Assembly: GCA_024304855.1 (NCBI GenBank)
Contig: JAMWZG010000007.1
Span: 1 to 43,331, forward strand
Reading direction: 5' to 3'
Length of the DNA: 43,331 nt
From: Paracoccaceae bacterium
GTDB taxonomy: Bacteria; Pseudomonadota; Alphaproteobacteria; Rhodobacterales; Rhodobacteraceae
The first letter of the stretch is position 1. Each line of letters opens with the position of its first letter. The notes under the pieces are model-generated. The model had not been told where the DNA came from. It ran no database searches and worked only from the letters and a program-made list of their open reading frames with translations. This document shows positions 15,842 through 24,149 of this stretch, in pieces. The translations under genes and the position numbers were made by a program.

Positions 15842-16572
15842 TCCCCAAAAATTATTGATTTTACTGAATTTTAAGGCTTGCGGATGGTTCCGACCTCCCA
15901 ATAACCTGCCCTTAGTAAGTTGCTGCGACGCAAGGCTATGAAAGGTGGTCACGCCACAAAAAATCTGAGATCGCCTTCAGCGCAATCGATGTAGGGACAG
16001 CAATGCGGGCGATTGTAGAGAGTATTTTGCGAGCCATTCCCAAAATGCCACGATGCGATCGCAGACTGCGGAGCACATGACTTCATCCCGCCCCGTAAGA
16101 ATAGGGAAGCCTTGGAAGCTCATCAACTCCGGAGCCATAGCCCGAAACGAAGCCCTGCGGGCCACGAAATAGCTAAGCCGCGCGCTCTGGCAGCGAGGGA
16201 GCGGATACCAACGCCGGAGCCGAGTCGAAACGAGACGACACGATACGATACGATACGATACGATACGATACGATACGATACGAAACGAAGATGAACTGTG
16301 TGAAACTGCTGGGCCAGAGGCTCGTGGCACGGGACTTCGACCGTCAGGTAGCCGAACTCCAAATCCGCATCACGTCCTTAACCGCTGCACCGCACTCAGC
16401 ATCCCAGTCAAAAAGGCCGAGGGATAGGTCTGTATGGGGAAAGGAGTCTGCCAATCAACAAATTCACGCATCAAACCCCTTTTGAGTTTAAATAGACCAA
16501 CAAGCCTAATTCTGTGTATCAGAGTTGCATTTCTCAAGAAGCGATCTTGGCGGCTTTGTTGTAAATAAAGCC
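15842..16572. other. Left end of island, no supported gene
   Basis: This 731-base stretch between attL and the MBL-fold gene holds several short open frames, none with family resemblance or a ribosome binding site. It contains the CGATA repeat (separate entry) and at its right end a small hairpin GGCTTT/AAAGCC (16552-16572) directly after the stop of the MBL gene. That hairpin could help end transcription; its GGCTTTGTTG wording also recalls IS ends, but no transposase sequence is attached. Confidence 0.5.
16226..16290. repeat. Pentanucleotide repeat (CGATA)8 within 13 CGANN units
   Basis: Eight exact CGATA units occupy 16241-16280. On both sides the same 5-base phase continues with variants: CGAAA, CGAGA and CGACA before, CGAAA and CGAAG after. 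The whole 65 bases is therefore 13 units in one register, a simple sequence repeat that should change length by slippage. Unit length is not a multiple of three, so slippage would switch any overlapping reading frame; I see no convincing gene there. Confidence 0.95.
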
Positions 16573-17883
16573 TCATGGCGAAGTGGAGCAGTCGCAGCGC
16601 CTTCCGTAAGCGATTAACGGTGACAATGGCCTATATGAGCCAACAACGCCCGAAAGCATAGGAGCATGGCCTACTCTTGGGCATTTAGCACAAAGCCGAA
16701 GAAGACTGTGCTGTTGAAGAAATGAACGCCCCGGCTGCTTGACGCTGCCACCTGCCCTTAGAAGGACTCTAACGTTCGGCCACTTTCGCAAGTGATCATA
16801 AGCAGCTTTGTTGGTTTCTGATCCATGATGCGGCGCGGTTGCTACCATTGGAATCCAGCGTGTCGACGGAGGCAAGGTAGGTAAAAAACAGTGAACATAC
16901 TGCGGGCCGTCCCCTAGAGGCGAGTCTGCGCAGAACAGCACACCGAACCGTCGTCTTGTCGGCGGCGCAAGAAAAACAAGACTTTCCCGGTTAATCTTGG
17001 TCAGATGCATCCATCGGGCCAGCATCGTCAGCGGTGTTGCCTGTTCGACGGCGTTAATCGGCACAAGGAAACCGCGAGCACCTCCCTTCGCTTGTCGCGT
17101 TTCCGCAAACTTTTCAAAATCGAACCAACGAGTTCGTATCCCATGCCGGATAGCTGCAATGGCGAGATCGCGGATTGCTTGGGCTGTCTCAATCAGTCCC
17201 AACCAGTAGCAGGCAATCCGCGATGTTAGTTCTGAGGTTTGCCGGTTTTGCCGATACTTTACCTTTCGACATGCCGATTTTATGGCGCGTGAAGCTGTAT
17301 GGTCGCTCGCCAATTTTTCCTTATCTCGACGAAGTCTTTGAAACCACTCAGGTTCATGCGGGAGATCCCCGTGATCAACTGGTGCGTCGACGAAGTCGTC
17401 CAGCCATTCGTCCGCCGGGTTAAGAACATTGTTCACGGATGGAGAAGCGATCTCCTGCTGATAGTCTTGACTGCCGTGCTCATCATCGGCGTGGCGGATT
17501 ACGGAACAAACTTGCTTGGAGGGCTCCTTCAATTCGGCGTCCAATTCGCTGACTAGGTTATTGAAGAACTCGACAGGATCGCGCATGAGTTGCGGAACAA
17601 CATTCACCCAACGACCCGGCAGCCACAACTGACCAACGCGACCACCCCAATTGTCGAGCAGAGCGGGGAGCCCGCCTACGTGGTCACCGTCCCCGTGAGT
17701 GCAAACCACAATGTCCAGATACTGCACGTCTCTAAATTGTTGCTCTAACACATGGGCTACTTTGTCCTTCCCGTAACCTCCATCGACTAGCACAGTCTTA
17801 CCTGCACGTCGGAGTAGGAAAGACTCGCCTTTTATTGGTAATGCTAACAAAAAATCTTGTCTGGCAGGCAGAGCAGCTAACAT
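16573..17883 (-). CDS. ComEC-like metallo-beta-lactamase-fold hydrolase
   Basis: The 436-residue protein has the MBL fold of the ComEC/Rec2 branch: KTVLVDGGYGKD (about 29-40), the metal motif THGDGDHVGGL (His63, Asp65, Asp67, His68) and a late HHGSE. It has no competence membrane domain and no signal peptide, so it is a stand-alone cytoplasmic enzyme, with a charged central insertion (about 120-240). Free-standing ComEC-like MBL proteins occur in defence and other accessory regions, and the position next to a restriction-modification remnant at the distal end of the island fits cargo. Substrate unknown; a nuclease or phosphodiesterase role is possible. Confidence 0.8.
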   Translation of the reverse strand: MLAALPARQDFLLALPIKGESFLLRRAGKTVLVDGGYGKDKVAHVLEQQFRDVQYLDIVVCTHGDGDHVGGLPALLDNWGGRVGQLWLPGRWVNVVPQLMRDPVEFFNNLVSELDAELKEPSKQVCSVIRHADDEHGSQDYQQEIASPSVNNVLNPADEWLDDFVDAPVDHGDLPHEPEWFQRLRRDKEKLASDHTASRAIKSACRKVKYRQNRQTSELTSRIACYWLGLIETAQAIRDLAIAAIRHGIRTRWFDFEKFAETRQAKGGARGFLVPINAVEQATPLTMLARWMHLTKINRESLVFLAPPTRRRFGVLFCADSPLGDGPQYVHCFLPTLPPSTRWIPMVATAPHHGSETNKAAYDHLRKWPNVRVLLRAGGSVKQPGRSFLQQHSLLRLCAKCPRVGHAPMLSGVVGSYRPLSPLIAYGRRCDCSTSP

Positions 17884-18236
17884 TTCTCTCTATTTCTCTC
17901 TTTGTTTATTTGTTCACCTTGCCCCTGCACTTAATTTGAGTGCTGCATGCAATTTAGGGATATAATCCTTAAGGTGCCACAACCATTTTGTAGAGCAGCA
18001 CGGATCCGAAGCACACCTCATGCGAATTCATCCTCACCGCGCTGCACGCAAGGCTCTCGGCGCAAGCAGGGCAACAAAAGAGCAGATTGCGGGCAATCAA
18101 ATACCTCGAAAAAAGATTCAGAGTAATAGCAGTCGTTGGGGGCAAGTGCCCCCCTGACCGAACGCTTCTGATTGCACCGCGAGCGCCAGCCAACTAACAA
18201 TCGCATCATTTAACTTGCCAAGGAAGACAACACCTC
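17884..18236. other. Intergenic region between divergent cargo genes
   Basis: The 353 bases between the MBL gene and the MmeI-type fragment should hold their two promoters. The only structure I see is a hairpin GGGGGC-AAGT-GCCCCC (18138-18153) without a T-run. A short minus-strand open frame here has no support as a gene. Confidence 0.45.
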
Positions 18237-18598
18237 ATGAACGCCGTTGAGCTTGAAGAAGCAGTATCGGCCCTTGCTGAGCAGGCCTTTGATCCCGATG
18301 AATTCCCTTATGCCTTTCTCGAAGCCTTCGGGAACACGCAAATCACGATCAAGCGTCTACGCAGCGGCGTGTCGAACAAATCCGACTTGGGCGGTGTTCT
18401 TCAGGTGAACCATATCCACTTCGCGATAGCACCGATCGGTGCGGCGACGCAAACACTTGCCGCACTGCGCGACAGCCAAGCCACTAAACGCGCCAAGGCC
18501 AAGTTTGTTGTTTCAACTGACGGGCACGCGTTCGAGGCCGAGGATCTGAGCACCTGCGAGACAATTGCCTGCGACTTCAAGGACTTCCCCGATTGGAG
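18237..18598 (+). pseudogene. MmeI-type (type IIL/IIG) restriction-modification gene, 5' remnant
   Basis: About 120 N-terminal residues remain (MNAVELEEAVSALAEQAFDP, then AFLEAFGNTQITIKRLRSG, NKSDLGGVLQ and CDFKDFPD). This wording matches, from memory, the start of the large MmeI-like fused methyltransferase/endonucleases of about 900-1150 residues. AAGGAAG upstream supports the start. The frame is cut at the left end of the IS3 element at 18599, and no MmeI sequence resumes after its right end at 19816, so the methyltransferase and target-recognition parts were deleted with or after the insertion. Confidence 0.75.
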
Positions 18599-18660
18599 TG
18601 CCCCCACTGAATTGGTCCATCAACCTAGGATAGTGTTGTCCCGCTTCAGGAGGATCAGAA

Positions 18661-18939
18661 ATGGCTGGAAAGCGAGACAAACCCGAAGACGTGGTGTTGA
18701 AGCTTCGGCAAGTTGAAGTGCTGCAAGGACAAGGCATGGGGATCGCAGATGCGGTGCGCCAGATCGGCGTGTCGCAGCAGACCTATTACCGCTGGCGCAA
18801 GCAGTATGGCGGCATGAGCCGGGATCAACTCAAACGGCTGAAAGAGCTCGAGACCGAGAACACGCGGCTGAGGCGCGCCGTGTCAGATCTGACGCTGGAC
18901 AAGATGATCCTGACCGAGGCCGCTCGGGGAAACTTCTAA
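18661..18939 (+). CDS. IS3-family transposase OrfA
   Basis: A 92-residue DNA-binding protein: helix-turn-helix (DAVRQIGVSQQTYYRWRKQYGG, about 30-50) and a leucine-zipper-like stretch (QLKRLKELETENTRLRRAVSDLTLDKMIL) usual in OrfA. It binds the IS ends. The last codons read GGA AAC TTC TAA and overlap the frameshift signal that leads into OrfB. Confidence 0.93.
   Translation: MAGKRDKPEDVVLKLRQVEVLQGQGMGIADAVRQIGVSQQTYYRWRKQYGGMSRDQLKRLKELETENTRLRRAVSDLTLDKMILTEAARGNF
18927..18933 (+). promoter_or_regulatory. Programmed -1 frameshift heptamer
   Basis: G GGA AAC, in the orfA frame, fits the X XXY YYZ slippery pattern exactly and lies two codons before the orfA stop. A -1 slip moves the ribosome into the orfB frame, giving the OrfAB fusion transposase known for IS3 elements. 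Confidence 0.72.
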
Positions 18940-18971
18940 GCCCCGCCCGCCGCTGGCGATGCATTGAACAT

Positions 18972-19787
18972 GTGCGGCAGACCCTTGGCGTATCCGAGCG
19001 CCGGGCCTGCCGCACATTGGGACAGCATCGCTCGACGCAGCGCAAGATACCCCTCGGTTTTCCGGACGAAGAACGGCTGACCGAGGACACTATCGCACTG
19101 ACGCGAGAGTTCGGGCGCTATGGATACCGCATGATCACCGGGATGCTGAACAACAGCGGCTGGCATGTGAACCATAAAAGGATCGAACGGATTTGGCGGC
19201 GGGAGGGGCTGAAAGTCCCGCAAAAACAACCAAAGAAGGGTCGGCTTTGGCTGAACGACGGATCGTGTGTTCGGCTGCGGCCAGAGCGCCCGAACCATGT
19301 CTGGTCCTATGACTTCCTTCAGGATCGGATCCACGATGGGCGGATCTTCCGCACGCTCAACATCATCGACGAGTTTACGAAGGAGGCGCTGGTGATCCGC
19401 GTGAAACGCAAACTCAATTCTGTCGACGTGGTTGATGCCTTGACCGATCTGTTCATCCTGCGCTGCCCGCCGGAATACATAAGATCTGACAATGGCGCGG
19501 AATTTATCGCCGAAAAGGTGTGCGCCTGGATAGGCGCGGTGGGCGCAAAGACGGCCTTCATCGCGCCAGGGTCACCATGGGAGAACGGCTACTGCGAGAG
19601 CTTCAACGCACGGTTCAGGGACGAACTTTTGAACGGTGAGGTCTTCTACTCGCTACGCGAGGCCCAGATCCTGATCGAGAGGTGGCGCCGTCACTACAAC
19701 ACTATCAAGCCGCACAGCGCTCTGGGATATCGTCCCCCAGCGCCCGAAATCATCGTCCTGATAGACCAAGGGTCGACCATGCACTAA
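18972..19787 (+). CDS. IS3-family transposase OrfB (DDE integrase domain)
   Basis: The frame is -1 relative to orfA and is probably translated as an OrfAB fusion, so the ATG at 18972 is nominal. HTH_21-like GRYGYRMITGMLNNSGWHVN precedes the rve core with the catalytic triad: Asp in WSYDFLQD, Asp in RSDNGAEF and Glu in SPWENGYCES. The C-terminus HYNTIKPHSALGYRPPAPE is the usual end. All key residues are present, so the enzyme should be active. Confidence 0.94.
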   Translation: MRQTLGVSERRACRTLGQHRSTQRKIPLGFPDEERLTEDTIALTREFGRYGYRMITGMLNNSGWHVNHKRIERIWRREGLKVPQKQPKKGRLWLNDGSCVRLRPERPNHVWSYDFLQDRIHDGRIFRTLNIIDEFTKEALVIRVKRKLNSVDVVDALTDLFILRCPPEYIRSDNGAEFIAEKVCAWIGAVGAKTAFIAPGSPWENGYCESFNARFRDELLNGEVFYSLREAQILIERWRRHYNTIKPHSALGYRPPAPEIIVLIDQGSTMH

Positions 19788-19951
19788 CATTCAAACCGGA
19801 CCACTCGATGGGGGTAGACCAAAACGGCGACCTTAGTCAAACGAAACCGTGAACAATAGTTTTTTCAAACTTCCTGTGTGGCTGAGATTGTTTAGAAAGA
19901 ACATCCTGAGCTACTTTGGTCAGATTAAGGCGGAGAGGAAACCAACGGACT

Positions 19952-20725
19952 ATGGTGAAAACACAAGACAAGATTTGGGACGAAATACATGCAAAGGGGC
20001 CGAAGGAGTGGAAGGAGCGAAGAGAAGCATCGCGAAATAGCTTGCTTCGCATACTAGCTCCTTCATGCACTGTTTGGGAAGAAATGACTTCCGCTCAACG
20101 CGAAGAGTTGACAGAAGAACAGAAAAATCTCCTCAACGATTATTTTCGCTTACGGGATAGATTGGCCCCGCGCTTTATTGGAAGGGAAGAAGTATATTGT
20201 GATGACGGCGTAAACTCGAAGGAGGAATTTAAAGTTCTTCTTGGCAAGTTTGAAAGTATTATCGAAGATATACAGTCGAGAGCTAACGTGGCAGAAATGG
20301 GAGTCGATGAGCGGGAGTCATGGGCAGAGGAAGAAGCTGACTTCCGTATTGAGATCAATCGTGCGCGAGAAAAGCTTCGGCTCCTTTCTAGACTGCAAAA
20401 AGATGACCCTAGGATTGCCGAACTTCTATATCTCTATAAGGAGTGGGACGAGTTAGCTAAAATGCGAAGAGAATCATATGAAAAATCGCGAATGGGTTGG
20501 TGGGGTTTGCTTTTTTCTATCTTAGCTGACCCCAAGGCAATTGAACACGAGAAGAGTATATTTCAGGACGTCATTGACGCCGAGGGGATACGGAATGGCG
20601 TCATGATGGCCTTGTGGGCCTTCGACTACGCACCGGAGAATATAAAACATATATCTGAGAACGGCGACTTTATTCCCCTTCCCCATTTAGGGCGGCGCTT
20701 CCTGCAGAAAAACGAAAATATCTGA
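19952..20725 (+). CDS. Unknown charged helical protein between two IS elements
   Basis: A 257-residue protein that I do not recognise. It is rich in Glu, Lys and Arg, with long predicted helices (for example KEEFKVLLGKFESIIEDIQ and EADFRIEINRAREKLRLLSR) that may form coiled coils, plus a Trp-rich MGWWGLLFSILADP (about 187-200) that could be a short membrane-touching or hydrophobic core segment. GGAGAGGAA about 11 bases before ATG 19952 supports the start. Codon use is AT-rich compared with the flanking IS and the chromosome. It lies exactly between an intact IS3 and an IS3 remnant, so it may be the survivor of a larger cargo operon. Confidence 0.6.
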   Translation: MVKTQDKIWDEIHAKGPKEWKERREASRNSLLRILAPSCTVWEEMTSAQREELTEEQKNLLNDYFRLRDRLAPRFIGREEVYCDDGVNSKEEFKVLLGKFESIIEDIQSRANVAEMGVDERESWAEEEADFRIEINRAREKLRLLSRLQKDDPRIAELLYLYKEWDELAKMRRESYEKSRMGWWGLLFSILADPKAIEHEKSIFQDVIDAEGIRNGVMMALWAFDYAPENIKHISENGDFIPLPHLGRRFLQKNENI

Positions 20726-20803
20726 TCTGATCCCCACGAACTGGACCGTTTGAAAGTGGAGTTTTCCGCTACGATTTCCCTGCTGGGAGAGGATCGGAAT
20801 CAC

Positions 20804-21070
20804 ATGAAGGCATCGAAGTTTTCAGACGCGCAGAAGGCGTTCATCGTCAAGCAGGGCGAGGAAGGCACACCGGTTGCCGAGATCTGCCGCAAGGCTGGGA
20901 TCAGCCAGGCGACCTACTTCAACTGGAAGAAGAAGTATGCGGGCTTGCTGCCGACCGAGATGAAGCGGCTCAAGCAGCTCTAGGATGAGAACAGTCGGTT
21001 GAAGAAGATCGTGGCGGACCTGACACTGGACCGTGAGATGTTGCAGGATGTCATCCGGCGAAAGATCTGA
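20804..21070 (+). pseudogene. IS3-family OrfA with internal stop
   Basis: The frame reads MKASKFSDAQKAFIVKQGEE, a helix-turn-helix (EICRKAGISQATYFNWKKKY) and MKRLKQL, then TAG at 20981-20983, and continues as DENSRLKKIVADLTLDREML to a stop at 21068-21070. The TAG sits where related proteins have Glu (one base from GAG), so this is an inactivating point mutation. Confidence 0.85.
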
Positions 21071-21094
21071 AGCCCCCCTCTCGGGCATGCACGC

Positions 21095-21283
21095 ATGCCC
21101 TGCCGGTCAGCGGATCGTTTGCGCGAATTGGTTCGCGGGATGTGCAGCGATTGGGCAGTCTCGATCCGAACGGCCTGTGGGGCCATCGGATTTGACCGTT
21201 CGACGTTTCACTACAAATCCCGCCGCGTCGATCAGGCAGCTGTTGAGACTTGCTGGCCCACATCGGAGATCCGGTCACTTTAG
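21095..21283 (+). pseudogene. IS3-family OrfB, N-terminal fragment
   Basis: About 60 residues remain (LRELVRGMCSDWAVSIRTACGAIGFDRSTFHYKSRR), the region before the catalytic core in OrfB proteins of this group. The DDE domain is missing. The frame then runs into unrelated intergenic sequence before the VIT/VWA gene. Confidence 0.75.
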
Positions 21284-21548
21284 GTTGAACGGCAGCTCTG
21301 GGCGGAGGCGCTAATTCGCTCCGCCGTATTGGCGCCCGGTTGCAACGATGGCGCACTCTTCATCCTTTTGCGATCATGAACACCGATAGGGATCTCAGTT
21401 CACGACTTTCGCATCGTCGCCCCCCCTTGCTTCGGAGTGACGTGCGCATCTCGTAGGATTTGTAAGGCCCTAATTCTCGAAAACTTCTTCATCGAGCGGC
21501 TTTGGCGGACGCCTAAGGATCCAGTGAACAGGATTGACTTCAGCATGA

Positions 21549-23672
21549 TCAGTTGCCTTCTGTGTTCAGAGCAATAATCTGGATTTCAATTTTAGCGGTG
21601 ATGTCACAGCCCGTGATCTGGTCTAGCACTTTATTCGCAAACCGCTCGGCAGCTCGCGAGTGGGTAACGAACCGTCTCGCGAGCCATGACAGAAGTATGA
21701 GTTTTGGATTAAGTGGGACTTTCTGAACGGTGTCCGCAATGGCTTCATCAGCAGTCAAAGCATCCAAGTAGGCCTCTTCCTCAGGCAACAGACCAGTGAA
21801 ATCGCCGGAAAGGAACCTGTTGCTTTGGGTATCCCAATCGATCCCTTCTGCAAGCGACGCAAGCTTCTGTAGACTAAACCTTCCCCGCGGTTTTGAAGCA
21901 GGATCGGCATAGGCGTCACCATCGAGGAACGACCGAAGCTTTCTGGGTGCCATAAGACGTGGGTTAACAAAATCAGCCATATGCCTTCGCTGCTGTGCCT
22001 GAGTTTCAGATCTTAGGGCCATTTGCATCTTGGTTGCATCTGGGGCACTTACACGCTTCTTGAGACGCATCCTCGGTTCGCTGTTAGCCTGCAGGCTGGA
22101 AATTGGCATGAATGATGCAGCCTCCATCATCAGCGGCACCTTCCTCGTTTCAGAGAGGCCATTGCTTGTCTCGCCAGCTTCATCAACAAGGATCAAGCTC
22201 GTTACCTGCGAGCAAAGACCCTCGGTCAGTGCAAGGCAGGTGGCAGCGTTTTCTTCCATCTGGCCAAGGCAAAGCGATGCTGCGAAACGGCCTATGTCGC
22301 TGCCGGTAGAAACTTCCATAGCGGCACTCCAGCTGGCGACGATTTCAACACCGCCTGCAATGCGGCGCACCTGGATGGGACGCCCCTCCAATAATTTGAT
22401 GTCGCGCAAGACCGTAGAGGATCGCTTGGAGTTCAGAGCATCGCGCACGCATGAGCCTACCTCAGCGTCAGGAGCATAGAACAAGTCTCCACCGGTCTCT
22501 GTGCAAAGATGACCGATGTTCGCATCAAGGCTGGCTTTTCCAACCAAGACGGCGCTGACTCGGGTATTGAGCTCAGCGGCGAGGCATGGATCTATGTCCC
22601 AAGTCTGTCCGTCAGTAAGAACAAGAATGTCCTGAATGCCGCTAGCTGCGACCTTTTTGATGGCCGCACCCAGCTTTGTGCCGCCGCCGGGCTTGTTTAG
22701 CTTTTGCAAAATTTGAAGGATTTCAGTGCCTTGGCCCGTGCCAAGCCGCTGGCATTCGTCGTTGAACTGCCAAACCGGAATGTGATCATCATTCTTAACT
22801 TCGGACAAAGCCGTAGTTAGCCCGTGCCGCATCGCCGAAAGCACTGTTTCCGTGCCGTCCCCGAGGGAACTAGAGGTGGAACCCGAACGATCCACCAAGA
22901 CGGCAAGCTTGAGATTAGTCTCGCCAATCCGCTGCGGACGCAGGTCAACTCGAACCTGATGACCTTCGGCTGATACGCCTGTCACTGTTCCGAACCGACC
23001 ACCCTTCACGACAAGTTCAATAGCCCGATCCAAGGATACGTTGATGACCGCTTCAGGGTCGATGGGGCCCTTCCCAAACAGCTTTGGAGTTCCAGAATCC
23101 GCACGCACCTTCAATGTTGCGACATGACCAACATGGGCATCGGCAATCAAATCGTCAGCAGGCCGCAGAGGCGTTGATCCATATAGTTGCCCCGCTGTCA
23201 TCGGTATTCGCAAGAATGGTCCGGCTCCGGACATGGCTAGTGGCACCACCATTCGCAGTTCGACTTCAACTTCTTTGCTTGGAGCAAGCTGTCCTATCGA
23301 GAGGACATGGATGCCACGAATGGCTTCTTCATGTAGGACGGCCGTCGTTCCTTCATCAATGCTATCCTCATAGATGTCCCGAGCCTCATCCTTAGGTTTC
23401 GCAATGGCCCGCAGCTTTCGACCATCAATACTAGCAAACAGGCCAGTCACGGCTGCGTTGAAGCCGACCGGCATGGTCAGGATTGCTTCAATCGGAACGT
23501 CTTCCTTGTTTAAAAACTTGCGAGTTATCACTACCACAGCAAGCCCAGAAAAAATTTCGATATTAATGGCGGTAGATAAAAGCGGCATCGGCTTTCCGAG
23601 ACCCTCTCGAAATACAGTAACCCCGTCTGTCAATTCTTCGAGGTGGTGACCGAAAATCATAGAGTTCGCCAT
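21549..23672 (-). CDS. VIT and VWA domain protein
   Basis: The 707-residue protein starts with a VIT (inter-alpha-trypsin inhibitor) domain at about 10-145 (YEDSIDEGTTAVLHEE, QLAPSKEVEVELRMVVPL), followed by a VWA domain at about 255-430 with a complete MIDAS: DRSGS (Asp261, Ser263, Ser265), GGGTKLGAA and LVLTDGQ. The C-terminal third (430-707) has no motif that I know. No signal peptide is visible, so it is cytoplasmic, unlike the exported TadG protein. It begins three bases after the stop of the MerR-type gene and must be co-transcribed with it. The VWA likely binds a partner through a metal; the role in cargo is unknown. Confidence 0.87.
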   Translation of the reverse strand: MANSMIFGHHLEELTDGVTVFREGLGKPMPLLSTAINIEIFSGLAVVVITRKFLNKEDVPIEAILTMPVGFNAAVTGLFASIDGRKLRAIAKPKDEARDIYEDSIDEGTTAVLHEEAIRGIHVLSIGQLAPSKEVEVELRMVVPLAMSGAGPFLRIPMTAGQLYGSTPLRPADDLIADAHVGHVATLKVRADSGTPKLFGKGPIDPEAVINVSLDRAIELVVKGGRFGTVTGVSAEGHQVRVDLRPQRIGETNLKLAVLVDRSGSTSSSLGDGTETVLSAMRHGLTTALSEVKNDDHIPVWQFNDECQRLGTGQGTEILQILQKLNKPGGGTKLGAAIKKVAASGIQDILVLTDGQTWDIDPCLAAELNTRVSAVLVGKASLDANIGHLCTETGGDLFYAPDAEVGSCVRDALNSKRSSTVLRDIKLLEGRPIQVRRIAGGVEIVASWSAAMEVSTGSDIGRFAASLCLGQMEENAATCLALTEGLCSQVTSLILVDEAGETSNGLSETRKVPLMMEAASFMPISSLQANSEPRMRLKKRVSAPDATKMQMALRSETQAQQRRHMADFVNPRLMAPRKLRSFLDGDAYADPASKPRGRFSLQKLASLAEGIDWDTQSNRFLSGDFTGLLPEEEAYLDALTADEAIADTVQKVPLNPKLILLSWLARRFVTHSRAAERFANKVLDQITGCDITAKIEIQIIALNTEGN

Positions 23673-23675
23673 TCA

Positions 23676-24020
23676 TCATCCTTTCGAAACATAGGTTCTT
23701 AGGGCGGCAGCAATTTCATGGACGATCGCGTCTACATCGATTTTGTCAGGTGCTATGTCTGGCGACACTCGCAACTCAACGCCACGTGACTGAACGATCG
23801 GCACCGCGTCATCAAAAGCCATGAGCACCTTGATCGAAGCTGGCTTCATACCCATCCTATGCAGGGCAAGGTATTTTTGGGCCTTGATTAGATGTTCTTC
23901 ACAATATGCATCTGCCGCACGACCCGTCTTGTTAGCCGGGGGCAATATACCCTCAGCGATGAGAAACCTGATCTGACGTGGTGCTGTGCCGATGCGATCG
24001 GCTAATTCTGCGAGCGTCAT
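23676..24020 (-). CDS. MerR-type helix-turn-helix regulator paired with the VIT/VWA protein
   Basis: A 114-residue protein whose first 70 residues are a MerR-like winged helix (MTLAELADRIGTAPRQIRFL, then LIAEGILPPANKTGRAADAY and HLIKAQKYLALHRMG). The C-terminal 45 residues are too short for a classical coiled-coil effector domain and lack metal-binding cysteines apart from one Cys, so it may sense through its partner protein. GGGGGAG lies just before ATG 24020. A palindrome 15-31 bases upstream is a likely autoregulatory operator. Confidence 0.8.
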   Translation of the reverse strand: MTLAELADRIGTAPRQIRFLIAEGILPPANKTGRAADAYCEEHLIKAQKYLALHRMGMKPASIKVLMAFDDAVPIVQSRGVELRVSPDIAPDKIDVDAIVHEIAAALRTYVSKG

Positions 24021-24034
24021 AACTCCCCCTAACG

Positions 24035-24051
24035 TGACATGAAGTATGTCA
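24035..24051. promoter_or_regulatory. Palindrome upstream of the MerR + VIT/VWA operon
   Basis: TGACAT-GAAGT-ATGTCA is a perfect 6-bp inverted repeat with a 5-base spacer, 15 bases upstream of the MerR start. On the minus strand a TTGACG (24064-24069) lies just upstream of it, as expected of a -35 box with the operator in the promoter. It fits autoregulation by the MerR-type protein. Confidence 0.5.
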
Positions 24052-24149
24052 TGAATATCATTGCGTCAAGTAACGCGGCAAAATTTATGTCGCGTTCATA
24101 GGAGGCCTTTGGAAACCCGTCGCCCCGCCATTCACGGAACCACATGAGA

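Larger units (their letters stand above)
18599..19816 (+). mobile_element. IS3-family insertion sequence, apparently intact
   Basis: About 1.2 kb with imperfect terminal inverted repeats: the left end begins TGCCCCCACTGAATTGGTCC and the right end, read in reverse, TACCCCCATCGAGTGGTCC. It carries orfA and orfB with a canonical slippery heptamer at their junction. No matching short target duplication is visible (GAG at the left flank, GAC at the right), in agreement with a deletion next to the insertion. Confidence 0.88.
20728..21285 (+). mobile_element. IS3-family remnant
   Basis: A second, different IS3 element begins at an end-like TGATCCCCACGAACTGGACC (20728-20747). It carries a damaged orfA and about 60 codons of orfB, then stops near 21285 with no right end. 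It is not a copy of the intact IS3 next door. Confidence 0.75.

Noticed and set aside
15977..16330. Minus-strand frame through the CGATA repeat as a gene
   Set aside because: The repeat gives a run of RIVSY, but no start signal, domain or conserved sequence surrounds it; the frame is a by-product of the repeat.
18138..18153. GGGGGC/GCCCCC hairpin as an intrinsic terminator
   Set aside because: No T-run on either strand and no gene ending next to it; kept only as a note within the intergenic entry.
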